Shown: positions 45,470 through 57,900, numbered from the stretch's first letter. The stretch: DNA of 64,000 nt from Mesotaenium endlicherianum (GCA_009602735.1 WELA01003597.1:389-64388), one strand, 5' to 3'. The notes: generated from the letters alone by a model not told the origin. Numbers and translations are program-made.

Positions 45470-45735
45470 AAAATTTTCCCGTCGGAAAATGATAAGCGAC
45501 CGGCGCTCTGGGCAGAACTGGGATGGGTGACCACCCTGACAATCTGCGCCAGAAACAATGATAAGCGACCGTCGGGACTGGGATGGGTGACCGTTTGACA
45601 ATTTGCCCCAGAAAGTATGATAAGCGACCGGATTGGGATGGGTGACCACTCGGCAATTTGTTCCAAAGCTATGGTAAGCGACCGTCGCGCAGGGCAACAC
45701 TGGGATGGATGACCATCCGATTAAAGTATTGCCCC
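45470..45735 (+). repeat. Four degenerate 5S-rRNA-like units in the element F leader
   Basis: Four units of about 60-75 bp carry RTAAGCGACCG followed by CTGGGATGGGTGACC (near 45490, 45560, 45625 and 45675). TTAAGCG...GGATGGGTGACC is the order of the middle and box C region of plant 5S rRNA. Only the 3' half of 5S is represented, and it lies antisense to element F. Cassandra-type miniature retrotransposons are known to carry 5S-like sequence in their LTRs. The match was judged by eye from memory of 5S; a functional 5S gene is not claimed. Confidence 0.6.
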
Positions 45736-45806
45736 TAAAATATTTTTTCCCAAAATATATATTTTCCAACCACTAAAAAAAATAAATTCTTGGAGAAACC
45801 GAGATC

Positions 45807-45820
45807 GGCTCTGATACCAA
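45807..45820 (-). other. Primer-binding site next to the 139-bp LTR
   Basis: The minus strand reads TTGGTATCAGAGCC directly after the LTR end. TGGTATCAGAGC is the classic site complementary to the 3' end of initiator methionine tRNA, which primes reverse transcription in many plant LTR elements. Confidence 0.85.
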
Positions 45821-45959
45821 TGTAACGATACGAACAAAAAGGTAACTTGAGGTACTTTGATCGCGCCCCAATTGTACTTATACAATTCAAACCGACACTA
45901 CTATCGCTCCACGCGACGTGTCGCACCCGCCGCATCCGGCCACGCGGCAGATCGTTACA
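45821..45959 (-). repeat. Short 139-bp LTR
   Basis: TG...CA ends, and both termini read TGTAACGAT on their own strand (TGTAACGATACG at the left, GATCGTTACA at the right). It has a primer-binding site at its low-coordinate side and a purine tract (GTAGGTGGGAGGAG on the minus strand) at its high-coordinate side. It is taken as the 5' LTR next to element F or as the 3' LTR of a miniature element formed with 46158-47024. Confidence 0.75.
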
Positions 45960-46157
45960 CTCCTCCCACCTACAAGTGTGCACGTCCCGGGCACTCATAC
46001 TCCGGCACCCGTGAGGGACATTGTTTCGGGATAGTGTCCTTTCTTCGCACAATCCAAAGATCGACGTACGGTCGTACCATCGACGAGTTTTGCACCCCGC
46101 GGGATTTGAACCCTCGTCTCCTGGACACGGTTGCGTACGTTCGCGCTCCGATACCAA
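45960..46157 (-). mobile_element. 198-bp miniature internal region with primer site, tRNA-like block and purine tract
   Basis: On the minus strand it begins TTGGTATCGGAGCGCG (primer-binding site) and ends GTAGGTGGGAGGAG (purine tract), with nothing coding between. Near 46090-46105 GGGTTCAAATCCC matches an RNA polymerase III B box. The layout LTR, primer site, tiny core, purine tract, LTR is that of TRIM elements, but the two flanking LTRs differ except at their tips. Confidence 0.6.
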
Positions 46158-47024
46158 TGTAACGTTTTTGCTTCTCACGGGGATCTTTACTCGATGTTCA
46201 AGGATAATTTAATATTAGCGGAAAAGAAATAGCGATAACTTCGAGAAAATAGACAATCCTTGTGAAAGCCAAAATGAAAACTAAAGTAGAATTTGTGCTT
46301 GTGAGAGTTTCACTCACAATGACTCTTGCACAACATGAGGCACTGGAGTGTTTCAAGTCACCACCTGGGGCACTGGTTCATGTTCAACAAAAACAGGTGA
46401 AGGGGTATAACCCGTTCGGCTGAATGTTCGTAACGCCCCGTTTGGTCGTTTGGAGATTTTTCGACGGTTTCCGAAAACCGTTTCGCGCCAAAAGGGCATT
46501 TTCGCGTTCACGCGACTTTCCGAAAAAGTCGCGACTGTTTGCAAGATCTCGTACAAATTCTTTTGTCATAAGCCGCTAGTCATGAAAATTACTTCGCCAG
46601 GTGTCAGCGTTTCAAACAATAGGTCGCGGGCTCGAATTCGCTTGGATGCAAAGCGACTTTGCATATTTGGTTTCGTTTGAGTTTTACGACTCTTCGGATC
46701 AATGACTATGGCATTATCCGGAAAAATGACAGTCAAATACGTTAATCAATCTATGATTAATTAAGTTATCTCTTCATAAATTAAAGTAACTTTATGATCA
46801 ATTATGTCTTACTATTGCGAAGTAGTCATATTACTTTACGACTCTTTTTGCAATAGCATCTTGGTCGTTTCGCCAATCAACCAGGAATTAGTCCGCACAC
46901 GCATGTGGCAAATAATTCATCAAGATGCAATCATTTATCAAATAATATATTGATAATAGTAAAACGTATTTTAGGTTATTAGGAAAAATATCCCAAATAC
47001 GCCTAAAAAGCTCAAATCGTTACA
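46158..47024 (-). repeat. 867-bp LTR with the same termini as the short LTR
   Basis: The plus strand runs from TGTAACGTTTTTGC to CAAATCGTTACA, so both tips share TGTAACG with the 139-bp LTR while the bodies do not align. On its low side is a primer-binding site. On its high side lies family-D leader sequence, so it inserted there. Only one copy is in the window, so the boundaries rest on the terminal motif and the primer site. Confidence 0.65.
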
Positions 47025-47025
47025 C

Positions 47026-47540
47026 AGCGAACTGCCTAGTTATGCATCTAAGTGTGGTGTGCTAGATGAATGGCCAGATGACACCCTTAAGGTAGATTGC
47101 GATTGGGGATGATGGGAGATGGCTGTAAATTTGGTTAGCCGAGGTCCTACCGACGTGGTTAACTCTCGGGTAGGCGGTGCCATCGCACTTACCGTTCAAC
47201 AGTAAACTCATTCCATGTACATATGCTAGGTATTGCTCTCAAGTTTGACATTCAGAAGCAAGGCCAACTCTTTTGTACAGCTTACTGAGAGATATCTGAA
47301 TCCAAGGCAAGAAGCCATTAATGCGAACTGTCTTCTAACCTTGCTTATGTATGAGAATATTGACTGCATGATTGATGCTTGTTTACTTGCATTTGACTTA
47401 TGAGTATTGTTTACTGCTAGTGTATTGTCTTGTGCTGTTAAATCCATTAACAAAAAATACCGTAGAGATTACTTACTGATATAAAGATATTTTAATAATT
47501 GTTAATCGCCTATTGGTAAGTCGATTCATTTCAAACGTGC
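47026..47540 (+). repeat. Family-D leader, single-copy form
   Basis: Reverse complement of one 378-bp array unit (47026-47390), continuing into the AT-rich pre-gag leader (47400-47540, matching 20105-20260). It shows how the unit sits in an unexpanded element: one unit, then leader, then gag. Here gag is absent. Confidence 0.8.
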
Positions 47541-48351
47541 CTGCTTAACCTTTCAGTCAGCATGCACATCTAGGTGGCCTTGAGCCTATGTCTCATGAGG
47601 TGGCTACTTAAGTCATGGCAGCCTCACCACAGGTCCATGGCTGAGGTGGCTTTCCCATGCAACCTTGGCTGACTTGACCCTTGCCAAGGTGGCTATGCAG
47701 TCAACTTTGTCCTACTTGGCATTGGCTGATGTGGTTCGTTTGTCGGTCCCATCCTAGTCGGATTTCCAGCGGGCTCCTCATTGCCAAGATCCTACTCATC
47801 CCTGAGTGTCAGGATTAACTTACCAGTCACGCTTTCTCTGACTTGACTTGACTTGACCACATGGTTGTCAGTCAAATGGTCGATGAGTCAATGTTGACTT
47901 TCCAGACCTGGCGGCCGTGACTTGCGCCACGCGTGCGGCGCCGCCAAGCTGATAGCAGTTGCGATAGAGCGGGCAGGCGGAGCTTAGTAAGGCAGACGCG
48001 GCTGAGCTCAGGCTAAACTGCAAGATCGAGGCTGGGACAGTTTAGATTTTCTTGCCACGCAATATGTTTGTCGACAAACACATCTACGTGTTAGGCCAGC
48101 TTATAGTCCACCGCGAGCTCCTAGTGGGACCGCACTGTTAGAAAAGTGGTTGTGGAAAATTTTGGAACCAAAAGAAAGAACTGGTGTGTCAGGTAGGGTT
48201 GCGTGCAAATTCATATGGCGCGTCATTTATTTGCGTAAGGCCTACGTGGACTAGCCTTACATGTGCGAGTGCTAGTTTTGTAATGAAGGAACTTTGAGTG
48301 CTAGATTTACAAAATTTGAAGTGCTAGTTTTGTTATCTGCCCATTCATAAT
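47541..48351. repeat. Mixed LTR debris
   Basis: 47541-47965 has diverged pieces resembling the outer part of the family-B LTR (GGCGGCCGTGACTTGCGCCACGCGTGC near 47911 compares with 20047-20073). The rest (47966-48351) has no recognised content. No genes. Confidence 0.5.
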
Positions 48352-49980
48352 ATGTTACGAGATTGGACCAATGTCGCGACTGTTATCCACTTGACGGTGC
48401 CGCACGCGCAGCGCAAGTCACGGCCGACCAAAGGACTGAGTTATCTCAGTCAGCGGTTATGTCAAAGTCGTTATTACTGTCAAAGTGGTCACGACACGTC
48501 AAACCCCACACCCACGGATGGATGGGGATTTGGACGGAGTAGTCAGCTGAAAGGCTAGGGGCCTGGAACCAGCAATGAGCCAGCCCAACAAGTGCCAAGT
48601 AAGGTACTGATCAATCGGCAATCGAAGCCAAGTACAGCAGGGATGTTGCAGAGGCGTTGTGTGCCACCTCGGCCAAGACCCTCGAGTGACTAGCCACGGC
48701 TCAAGCGTTCATCTCAAACGCTGCCTACCGCCAGCCACATAGGCGTAATTGCCAGCTGAAAGGCTAAGCAGTCACGCGCGACAGTCACAAGGCGTGCATG
48801 CATGCCGAGTGACAACTTCTAAAGCTGTTTGAGGGCTGCTAGGTAAGGACGGCATGCAAGCTAGGCGCTGTGACTAAGCACTGGCATTCTCGAGAGAGGA
48901 TAATGCGTGGTGCCTGCGAAAGGCACGAGTCCTGCCTGAAGCTGCCTCATTCTTGCTCGCATCGTTGTCAAGGAAGCTGAAGGAGCAGGTACGAAAGGAA
49001 AGGAGAAGAAGGAGCGCGAAGAAGAAGGAGTTCCCAAGGCCACAGAAGAGCCGAGACGCCACGCTTCTGCCGACGTTGGAAGATTTCTTCTCAAGTGTAT
49101 CATAGAAAGGTTAGACCTCAGCAGTTTCTAAGAGGGGATCTCACTGGTAGAAAGTAGAGAGCTGCAGAATAGAATCTGGTAGGAGATTAGCATAGATTCG
49201 GGTCAAACACCACAAGCGTGCGAAAGTTACTTAAAATGGTGAGTGCCGTGTTAGTTTCCAAGTTCTCAGAAGTCTCAATTGTCGAATTGCTGATAGCAAG
49301 AGTAGTATTAACAAGTAAAGCTCTTAGTGAAGAACTGAGTGAGCCCAGCCAAGCAGTGAAGAACTGTTAAGGTGCGGTGTTGAGCGAAGAGCTCAGACCA
49401 GGCCAGCATAAATGTGCAGTTTCAGAGTTTTGTAAGCTGTGACTTTGTGAAAGTTAAGCGAAAGCCTTGAAGGGCGAATTTCTCTGAATCTGGCATTGCC
49501 TGTGAAGCTGCTTAGACGTGATTTCTACAAACTACAAACTTGTTCATTTTGTAAACCCTCAACTTGGGCGAAAGCCTGTGTGGAAGTAAGACGCTTCTGT
49601 CTTTGTAAGGGAAACTGAGGATAAGCTAAGTTTTCGAAAATCTCTACTGAGTGTTGGTAGTGTGGAATGAGGAACTGGTTGAGCATGGAAGTTCTGAGTG
49701 TGGGATGCTTCATCGCATGATGCAAGTGCAGGAAGATCAGGAATGGGTCAACCCCCAGCTAGTCTGCCGCCGACACACGTGCAAAGGTCGATCAACCCGG
49801 TCGATTCCCCACGTGCAGCAACGCTCCAACCAAACGACCAGGGAATCCCCGCACGCGAGAAGGACTGCCGACACGTCGACCAAATTGAAGGCACACCTGC
49901 TGAGAAGCCACGCTCGTGCCAGCGATCCGACGCTGTTAGGCACGACGCCAAGGGCGACCGGGACTAATATGAGGTCCACT
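48352..49980 (+). repeat. LTR of family B, third copy
   Basis: The core (48355-49600) is the reverse complement of 8231-9450 and 18884-20103. After it comes the tail that elsewhere precedes the core (49602-49965, TGTAAGGGAAACTGAGG to CTGTTAGGCACGACG). By eye it is somewhat more diverged than the other two are from each other. No pol lies next to it. It marks the boundary between the transposon-filled left part and the gene-bearing right part. Confidence 0.8.
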
Positions 49981-50851
49981 GCAAGTCAATCGTGCGATAG
50001 GACACCGACATGTTTTGGCCGGTATGGGCATGTACTAAGCCGTACTGGGAAAGACTGGTGGAGGCAGCAGCTAATAGCGGGCAGACACCACACCGCTCGG
50101 AGGGCACGCTTGGAGCTTATGCACGAGACTTGTTTTGCTCTTACGAATCCGATACAGGTTCGTTCAGCTCCTCAGTGCATGCTCCACTGAAGGTGCCCGT
50201 CCACTCCATCGCGACAATCTATCTTAGGGGAATATACCAACAGCAGACCGGGCCAAATACGAGGTGGTGAACGCTGAGATTACTCTTGTTCCGCAGGCTT
50301 TACTGCCGATAACATTGTGCGACCTCTTCCCTGCTACATCATGCATCGGTTTGACTCACTGCTGTGATGGGAGCGATACAATGAGACTGCTTTTATAAGT
50401 GTGGGATGTTTATCTGTCTCATCTGCAGGCGGTGTTGTCAGCTCATTGCATGAATTTTGTTCTGCATTTGTAGTTTTGAAGACTATGCATAGTGACGAGG
50501 TTCTTACTTTCTGTATCCTAGTCGCAAACAACGACCGGGGAATCTGTAATGTATAGGTATCTACTAAAGAAGGCTGGATCTGACATCCGAATAATTTGAC
50601 TGCGGTAGTATTGACCAATTTTTTTTGTTATGTTGGACCTCATTATACAATGCAGCAGAATATAGTTTCCTGATGTACATCCACGCAATGTGCGATGGAG
50701 CCTCTACGATACTTGTTTACTCAAACAGCGATGCTACATTTTATTGCAAATCCGCATCAAACAAGAAGCCTACTTCTCATGTTACTGGTATCCCTGCAAT
50801 CTCATTGCCGTTCATCGTTTGCTTGTGGCAGGTTCTGACGAAAAGGGAGAG
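49981..50851 (+). promoter_or_regulatory. Upstream region and likely 5' UTR of the phospholipase D gene
   Basis: No coding similarity. A pyrimidine-rich TTTGCTTGTGGCAG just before GTTCTGACGAAAAGGGAGAGATG (acceptor end near 50831) looks like a 3' splice site, so a 5' UTR intron is likely, as in many plant phospholipase D genes. No certain TATA box or transcription start can be placed. Confidence 0.4.
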
Positions 50852-53819
50852 ATGAGTCAGACGGTTCAGCCTGTCCTTCTGTATGGTGTGCTCTATGTGA
50901 GCCTCCATGAGGCAAAGAATTGCATCAGTGAGGCACCCTTGTCCCTCCATGCACCAAAGTTCCTCAAAGGGGTAAGATTTCTGCCTGGTGTCTGGGTGCT
51001 GAAAGTTCTTACAACATATAACAAGGTTCTCACTGGTGACTGCATGTGAAGTAATTTCAGCTCAGTATGGAACTGTCAACTTTGGACAACCTCACATCAC
51101 ACGTCATTATCAAGAGTTGGACAGCCGGCACATGTAAGAGTAATTGTTGAGCTGAGAGAGAGAGCATGCCGTGGTACATGAGCAGGTGCTGGAGTCTGCG
51201 GAGTCGGTGGCAGGGTTGAACAAGGAGAACAGCGACTGCTACGCCACCGTGGATCTGCACACGGCACGCGTGGGGCGCACGCGCGTCGTGCACTCCACAG
51301 TGCACCCCATCTGGAACGAGTCTTTCCGCCTGCTGTGCGCTCACGAGTGCAGCCACGTGATGGTGAACGTCAAGGACGACGACGACGTGGGCGCCAAGGA
51401 GCTGGGCCAGGTGGCGGTGCCCGTGACGCAGCTGCTGAGCGGCGAGCCCGTGCAGGGCTGGTTCGACCTTGTGGACAAGAAGGGCAACCGTATCAAGCAC
51501 GGGCCGTCCGTCAGCTTCCGCCTACAGTTCATCGAGGCCTCCAAGGACCCCGCCTACAACGCCGGTATCGGCGACGGGTCGCGCTTCCCCGGCCTCGTCA
51601 ACACCTATTACCCGCTGCGCACGGGCTGCTCCGTGCGCCTCTTCCAGGACGCGCATGTCAAGGACGGTGCCATGCCGCCCATCTACCTGGCGGGCGGCAA
51701 GCCCTACGAGCCCAAGCGGTGCTGGGAGGAGATCTACGAGGCGCTGTCGGCTGCGCAGCACTTCATCTACATCTCCGGCTGGTCCGTGTACGGCAAGATA
51801 GAGCTCGTGCGCGACCCTGCCCGCATGATTCCCGGCAGCCAGGGCGTGACATTCGGCGAGCTCCTGAAGCGCAAGGCAGACGAGGGTGTGCGCGTGCTGC
51901 TGCTGGTGTGGGACGACAAGACGTCGCAGAACAGCCCTTTCCTGCAGAAGGGCATCATGAAGACGTACGACCAGGACACGCTGGCCTACTTCAAGAGCAG
52001 CAAAGTGGAGTGCGTGCTCTGCCCCCGCATTCCTGACAAGAGCCTCAGCTTCTTCCAGGGCCTCCAGGTGCGTCAGGCCCTCCTCTACTTCGCGTGTGGC
52101 GCTTGTTGTGGACTGGAGGACGCGCAAGGCCAAAAACAGGTGACATGACCAGTGTTGGCTGGTGCCTTTCTGTGTGTGGGTGTGGGTGTGGGTGTGCGCG
52201 TGTGTGCAGATCGGGACGCTGTTCACGCACCACCAGAAGATGGCGGTGATGGATGCGCCGTTCCTGGATGACCCCCACTCGGGAACGCGCAGGCTCGTGG
52301 GCTTTGTGGGCGGCATCGACCTGTGCCACGGGCGCTACGACAACCAGGACCACTCCGTGTTCCGCACGCTCAACACCGTGCACAGCCAGGACTTCCACCA
52401 GGGCTGCTTCGACGGCGCGTCCCACCGCAAGGGCGGGCCCCGCGAGCCATGGCACGACATCCACTCGCGCGTGGAGGGCCCCATTGCGTGGGACGTGCTC
52501 AACAACTTTGAGCAGCGCTGGCTGAAGCAGGCGGGCGCCAAGAACGACCACCTGCTGGTGCAGCTCACGCAGATCCCCGCCATCCAGCCGCCCGCGCCCG
52601 TCAACCACGAGGCTGATCCCGAGACCTGGGGCGTGCAGCTGCTGCGCTCCATCGATGGCGGCTCTGTGGTGGGCCTTCCCGAGGTGCCGGAGGAGATCTC
52701 AGCGGCGGGGCTGGTGAGCGGCAAGGGCAACGTGGTGGAGCGCAGCATCCAGGACGGCATGATCCAGGCCATCCGCCGCGCGCAGCGCTTCCTGTATATC
52801 GAGAACCAGTACTTTCTGGGCAGTTGCCACATGTGGGAGAAGGACCAGGCGGTGGGCTGCTTCAACCTCATTCCCGTCGAGATCGCGCTCAAGATCGTGC
52901 GCAAGATCGAGGCGGGCGAGCGCTTCACGGCCTACATCGTCATCCCGCTGTACCCCGACGGCGTGCCCGAGGCGGGCTCCACGCAGGCCATCCTGGACTG
53001 GCAGCGCAAGACCATGCAGATGATGTACTCTCTCATCGCCAAGGCCCTGCGCGCCAACGGGCGCTACAATGAGCACCCACGCGACTACCTGACCTTCTTC
53101 TGCCTCGGCAATCGCGAGGCGGAGCGCCCCGACGATTTCCGGCCCACAGAGCGCCCTGACCCCGAGTCCGACTACTTCTTGTCCCAAATCCACCGCCGCT
53201 TCATGGTGTACGTGCACTCCAAGCTCCTGATCGGTACGTGCCTCGCAGCGCTTGCACTTACTCCTACTTGTGGCATTCCTGTCGAGCATTTGCGAAGGCA
53301 CGCACCAAAGCGCACACAGGTGTGGGGGAGTTAAGGTTTTGCACTAATGTTGTGGGGTTGGGCGCGGTGCGGTTGGCAGTGGACGATGAGTTTGTGATTG
53401 TGGGATCCGCCAACATCAACCAGCGCTCTCAGGATGGCTCGCGCGACACGGAGCTGGCAATTGGTGCCTTCCAGCCTCACCACACGATGGGGACATCCGC
53501 TGACGGTTTGCCACTCGGCGAGATCCACGGCTTCCGCATGTCTCTGTGGGCTGAGCACACGGGCATCATTGAAAGCACCTTCCTACAACCCTGGAGTGTG
53601 GAGTGCATGAGAAGAATGAATGAGATTGCTCAGCACAATTGGAACACCTTTGCAGATATCAACATCAGCGACATGGCAGGCCACCTGATGCGCTACCCCA
53701 TTGAGGTCGCCATCGACGGGTCCGTGACGAGCATCGAGGGCCAAGAGTTCATTCCCGACACAAAAGCATTGGTAGCTGGAAAGAAATCAGGGACGCTTCC
53801 CGAGATCCTGACCACTTGA
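50852..53819 (+). CDS. C2-domain phospholipase D (PLD alpha-like)
   Basis: Hydrolyses phospholipids such as phosphatidylcholine to phosphatidic acid and a free head group, at membranes and with Ca2+ dependence in plant C2-PLDs. Four coding exons: 50852-50971, 51186-52067, 52210-53233 and 53380-53819. All introns are GT-AG and the 2466-nt CDS stays in frame, giving 821 aa (plant PLD alpha is about 810). Residues 1-150 form the C2 domain ([12 protein letters not shown]; acidic loop DDDDVG). [18 protein letters not shown] precedes the first catalytic HxKx4D motif, H342-K344-D349 ([10 protein letters not shown]). The second is H670-K672-D677 (VHSKLLIVDDEF), followed by [11 protein letters not shown]; its codons straddle the exon 3/4 junction. 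The C-terminus [22 protein letters not shown] is the usual PLD ending. ATG at 50852 gives the expected start of the C2 domain. GC-rich codons contrast with the surrounding repeats. Subclass alpha is an inference from length and C2 type. Confidence 0.95.
52149..52209 (+). repeat. TG-rich run at the intron 2 acceptor
   Basis: TGTGTGTGGGTGTGGG-type sequence fills the end of phospholipase D intron 2, up to the GTGTGCAG acceptor. Similar AC/TG runs lie beside acceptors of the neighbouring channel gene (55367-55383), suggesting TG-rich tracts are usual near splice sites in this genome. Confidence 0.7.
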
Positions 53820-54936
53820 GGCTTATTGGTTTCCCACTTTCGTAGTAATGCTTGTTGCGATTCAGGACTTGATGTGCCTGAAAGACTCCTAGGTGGTCAC
53901 AATCTTAAGGAAGCGAAGGCAGCCAGCCAATGCAGCTGAAGTGGAAGGCAGCTGTTAATTATTTGTGCACGTCGTCGACTACGTACGGCAAGAATTGTAA
54001 CTTAGGTCATTGCACAAGTTGGGCTAGCTGACTTCGTTGACTTCTAATTTCTGGCCTCTTAGCCATATTTTGGCACTTTACGGGCCCATCATCTAGTGTA
54101 CTACCCATATTCCGTCGAATGTACATGTGAAGGGAAACCATTATAGCTCAGATGACTGTATGTACAAAGATAGTTTCATTTATCAGTGTAATTTATATGC
54201 TCTTTCTTTGACGTATTTAGCAATCACAGAGAAATATACCTGTGAAAATAGTGGCATGGTGGCATTGCTTCATAACCTTTTGTAGAAAATCAACATGTGT
54301 TGCTTTGGTAGTACGTCCAACAGGCCTTTAGTGTAAGGACATCTCACATTGGCTATCAGTACAGATATGAATTTGTATCGGTTTACATGCGTCATATGAC
54401 CTAGCAACAGTCAGTCTCGCTAAATAATGTTCTGTATGCAGTATCTTGATCATCATCCAGGCAATGTTGCCTATATCTCATATTTTAGGCATCCAGTATG
54501 TAAGTGTCAATCAGGCTTCTCATGCTAGTAGTGATAACCTGTAATACTCGATACTCTCCAGACATACCTTGTCTCTTACTTAAACTGAGCATTGTCAGTC
54601 ACAAGCTACAGAACACATACCTTCCAATCACAGAAAGTTGCAGAAACTACTTCGACCATTCTTCATTTTGTACTACTTCAACAACCTTTTTGGAAAGTAG
54701 TCTAGTTGTAAAAGGGTGAACAGTTGCTGGCCATTGCACACTAATTGGCAAACACCAAATGCAATGGATGCGCAAATGGCCTAAGCATCTGGCAACCATT
54801 ATTAGCAGAAGGTAACTAATCTTGGAAGGCAGCAACCTCAATTGTGTCACTCACTACTGCCTATCTTGACTGAACCTACTCACGCATTCCTACAGGTGAT
54901 CAGTACACATTCAGCGGAACCTCCATAGCAGCCCAC
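53820..54936. other. Convergent intergenic region
   Basis: About 1.1 kb between the stop codons of phospholipase D (plus) and the channel gene (minus). It should hold both 3' UTRs. It is AT-rich, with no coding similarity, no clear terminator element and no retroelement fragment. Confidence 0.6.
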
Positions 54937-57900
54937 CTAAACTTCATATGCAGGCTCCACATCACTAGGAGCAGTCTTCCTACTCTTGTCCGATTTAGTG
55001 ACAGATTTAGTATCGATAGGCGTGGCAAGCTCATCCGGTCGGCCATCATCCGGCTGCAGGCACTGGGGCATGTATGCTGCCACCAGCTGATCCCCTGAGG
55101 GCACTAGAGCCTTATCTCTTGCTGCATTGTGCAGGGCCGTTACCTCATAGGACCGGTAGAACTTGCTGTACGTGTACAGGTAGTACGCGATGGTGATGAA
55201 AGGCAGCGGAATCATGAACACCGTGCCCGCAAACTTCTTGATTCCAAAATAACCGAGGGCTGTCACTTGGGCAATGAGAAGGGCTACCACGATGCGCGCG
55301 TGGATGTGGGGCCACATGCGCCCTTTGCTCTCATACTGCGGCACATACACATACAGAGCCTGCAAAAACAACACACACACACATAGGAGAGGAGACCCAC
55401 ATCAAGAAATTGTCCAGCCACCAGTAGCAGCTGGGCTAGCTTAGACCCAGCAGTGGTAATCAGCCTTAACCTTACGCTTGAAGTAGTGCTTCCACTAGCT
55501 GGCCTGTCAACGACCAGAACTGCTGGTTTGACACTACAAAAAAACTGCTGGTAAAAGAGTAGAGTAGTTGGTCAACCCACGCCCCCAATTCTCCTCTGCG
55601 ACTCACCTGGTTTTTGAACACCACGTAGCTGACGGCAAAGTAGCAGACAGTGAAGGGCAGAATCATGGGCGCGATGACGGCGTAGCAGAGGCCCAGGGTG
55701 ACGACCAGCATGTCGTCCGGCACCAGGCCCGCATAGTCCAGCCCCTTGGGCGCCCAGGCTTCGTTCAGCTCCTGCTCCGTTTTGCACAGAAACTTGCGCT
55801 TGATGGTGTAGATGATGAGCGGAGAGATGCGCGCCAGCTCCAGCCCCTTGCCCACCAGGAACCTGCACGCATGCAAGCTCAGGGTCAGCCTCACGCCTTG
55901 CAAGCATCCTCTCCTACACACACACAATGACTTCCAGGAGGAGGAGCTCACATACCCCCCCCCCCCCCCNNNNNNNNNNNNNNNNNNNNNNNNNNNNNNN
56001 NNNNNNNNNNNNNNNNNNNNNNNNNNNNNNNNNNNNNNNNNNNNNNNNNNNNNNNNNNNNNNNNNNNNNNNNNNNNNNNNNNNNNNNNNNNNNNNNNNNN
56101 NNNNNNNNNNNNNNNNNNNNNNNNNNNNNNNNNNNNNNNNNNNNNNNNNNNNNNNNNNNNNNNNNNNNNNNNNNNNNNNNNNNNNNNNNNNNNNNNNNNN
56201 NNNNNNNNNNNNNNNNNNNNNNNNNNNNNNNNNNNNNNNNNNNNNNNNNNNNNNNNNNNNNNNNNNNNNNNNNNNNNNNNNNNNNNNNNNNNNNNNNNNN
56301 NNNNNNNNNNNNNNNNNNNNNNNNNNNNNNNNNNNNNNNNNNNNNNNNNNNNNNNNNNNNNNNNNNNNNNNNNCCCCCCCCCCCCCCCCCCAAAAAAAAT
56401 GCCTACAGGCATCCACCGGCGATGCGCGATGTGAATGACAGGTCAGCATGGCTAGTGGAGTCCACCAAGCCGAGAAGAAGTAGACTGGAGATCGAGCTAC
56501 GTGCAGCAGTAAGCTCAGGAGTCGTACTTGAGCGCGATGAAGGTGATGAAGAAGGTGGAGTTCTGCGGCAGGGAGGAGCCCAGCAAGTCCACCACGCTGC
56601 CGGGGTTCTTGATGATCTGCTGCAGCGCGTTGAACAGGCTTCCCGCCAGCGTCACTCCCAGGAAGACGTTGAAGATCTGGAAGTAGAAGAGCTTGCCAGA
56701 GGTGGCTCTCACAATGTGACTTTCAGACGGAATGCCTTCGGCCTTGGAGAGCATCTTGCAGAACATGGGGAGCAGCGCCAGAAACACAATCAATGCCAGC
56801 TGGGGCAAAAACGCCTCCAGGAATGACTTCAGAGCAGGCCTGCAAAACCCGACTCGCCTCCATCACATTGGGCTCAGCCTAGCTCGTTGCAAAGTCCCAC
56901 TTGCTATTTGCCACAGAATATACACGATGCAGTCAGTGAGGGGAGAAGTATTCGAGTATGCCTCACTTGTCAATGATAGCCTTTAGGAAAGGCAATGATT
57001 TCCTGAGATTCTCCATTGTTGTGAAACTTGACACCAGCGCGATGGGAATCTGCACAAACAAAAGTGGGGCATGTCACTTAGGGTACGTGCGCACACACCC
57101 ACACGCTTACACACAGGAAGAGAGCCTGAGTGGCAGCTCGTGACGCAGGCACCGGGTGGGAGTGGGGATTCCTGTACCATGTAGAAGCAGACGGTGAGGA
57201 ACATGATGGCGTACACGGTGAGCTCCCGCGATCGGCGCTGGTACACGGGAATGGCCAGGTTCTCCCACACCACTTCTCGCGGCTCTGGTGCAGCGGACAC
57301 AATCCACCTGTCTGCCCGGTCCTCATGCATGCTCTGGGAAGCACTCGCGGCGGAGACAGCGTTGGTGAAGAAGGAGAGCGCCGCGCCCCCCGCGGTGCTG
57401 GAGATGGCATCCCGCTGGTGCGCCTGCAGCTGCGGCACCAGCAGCTCCACCTGCTCCGTCCAGTAGTCCACGGAGTCCACCTTGGGGCCGCAGAGGCCCA
57501 ACATCTTGGTCTTGTGCATGGGTCGCTTGGGCTTGCCAGCCGCTTCTGACAGCTGGAGCGCAGCTCTGGCATGCGCGAGCTTCCTTTTGGCCTTGTCCAG
57601 CGCCTTCCACGCCTTCACCGCCTGCAAACAAGCGGTCCCTTGTCAGTTGTGGTGCAGCACTCACTTGCAAAATCTCTCAGTCTCCTTCTGCACCTGCCCC
57701 CACCCTCGCCCTCACCACCAGTCCCATCCGGCAATCTGCATGCACCACCTGAGGGGGCTGCTGGAATGCCGCCCATTTGTCATTCACACAAGAGAGCTTG
57801 TTGGCGTGAGCGGCTCTCAGACTCACTGGGTCACCACTCTGCAGCTGCAGCAGAACCATAACTTTACATGACTGATCATGAGAGGCATGGCGTATGGGGA

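Noticed and set aside
45470-45735. A working 5S rRNA gene cluster
   Set aside because: Only the 3' half of 5S is represented, units are degenerate and too short (60-75 bp against about 120), and there is no T-run terminator after each unit.
46090-46162. A tRNA gene
   Set aside because: GGGTTCAAATCCC resembles a T arm, and the primer-site-like start resembles tRNA complementarity, but no acceptor stem, D arm or anticodon arm could be folded. It fits a retroelement leader better.
51335-52036. Alternative 233-residue plus-strand frame and minus-strand frames over phospholipase D
   Set aside because: They are shadows of the GC-rich phospholipase D exon. The true frame carries the C2 and HKD motifs and joins correctly across introns.
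55472-56826. Long open frames across 55970-56373
   Set aside because: They exist only because unknown bases contain no stop codons. The region is an intron of the ERD4-like gene with a gap.
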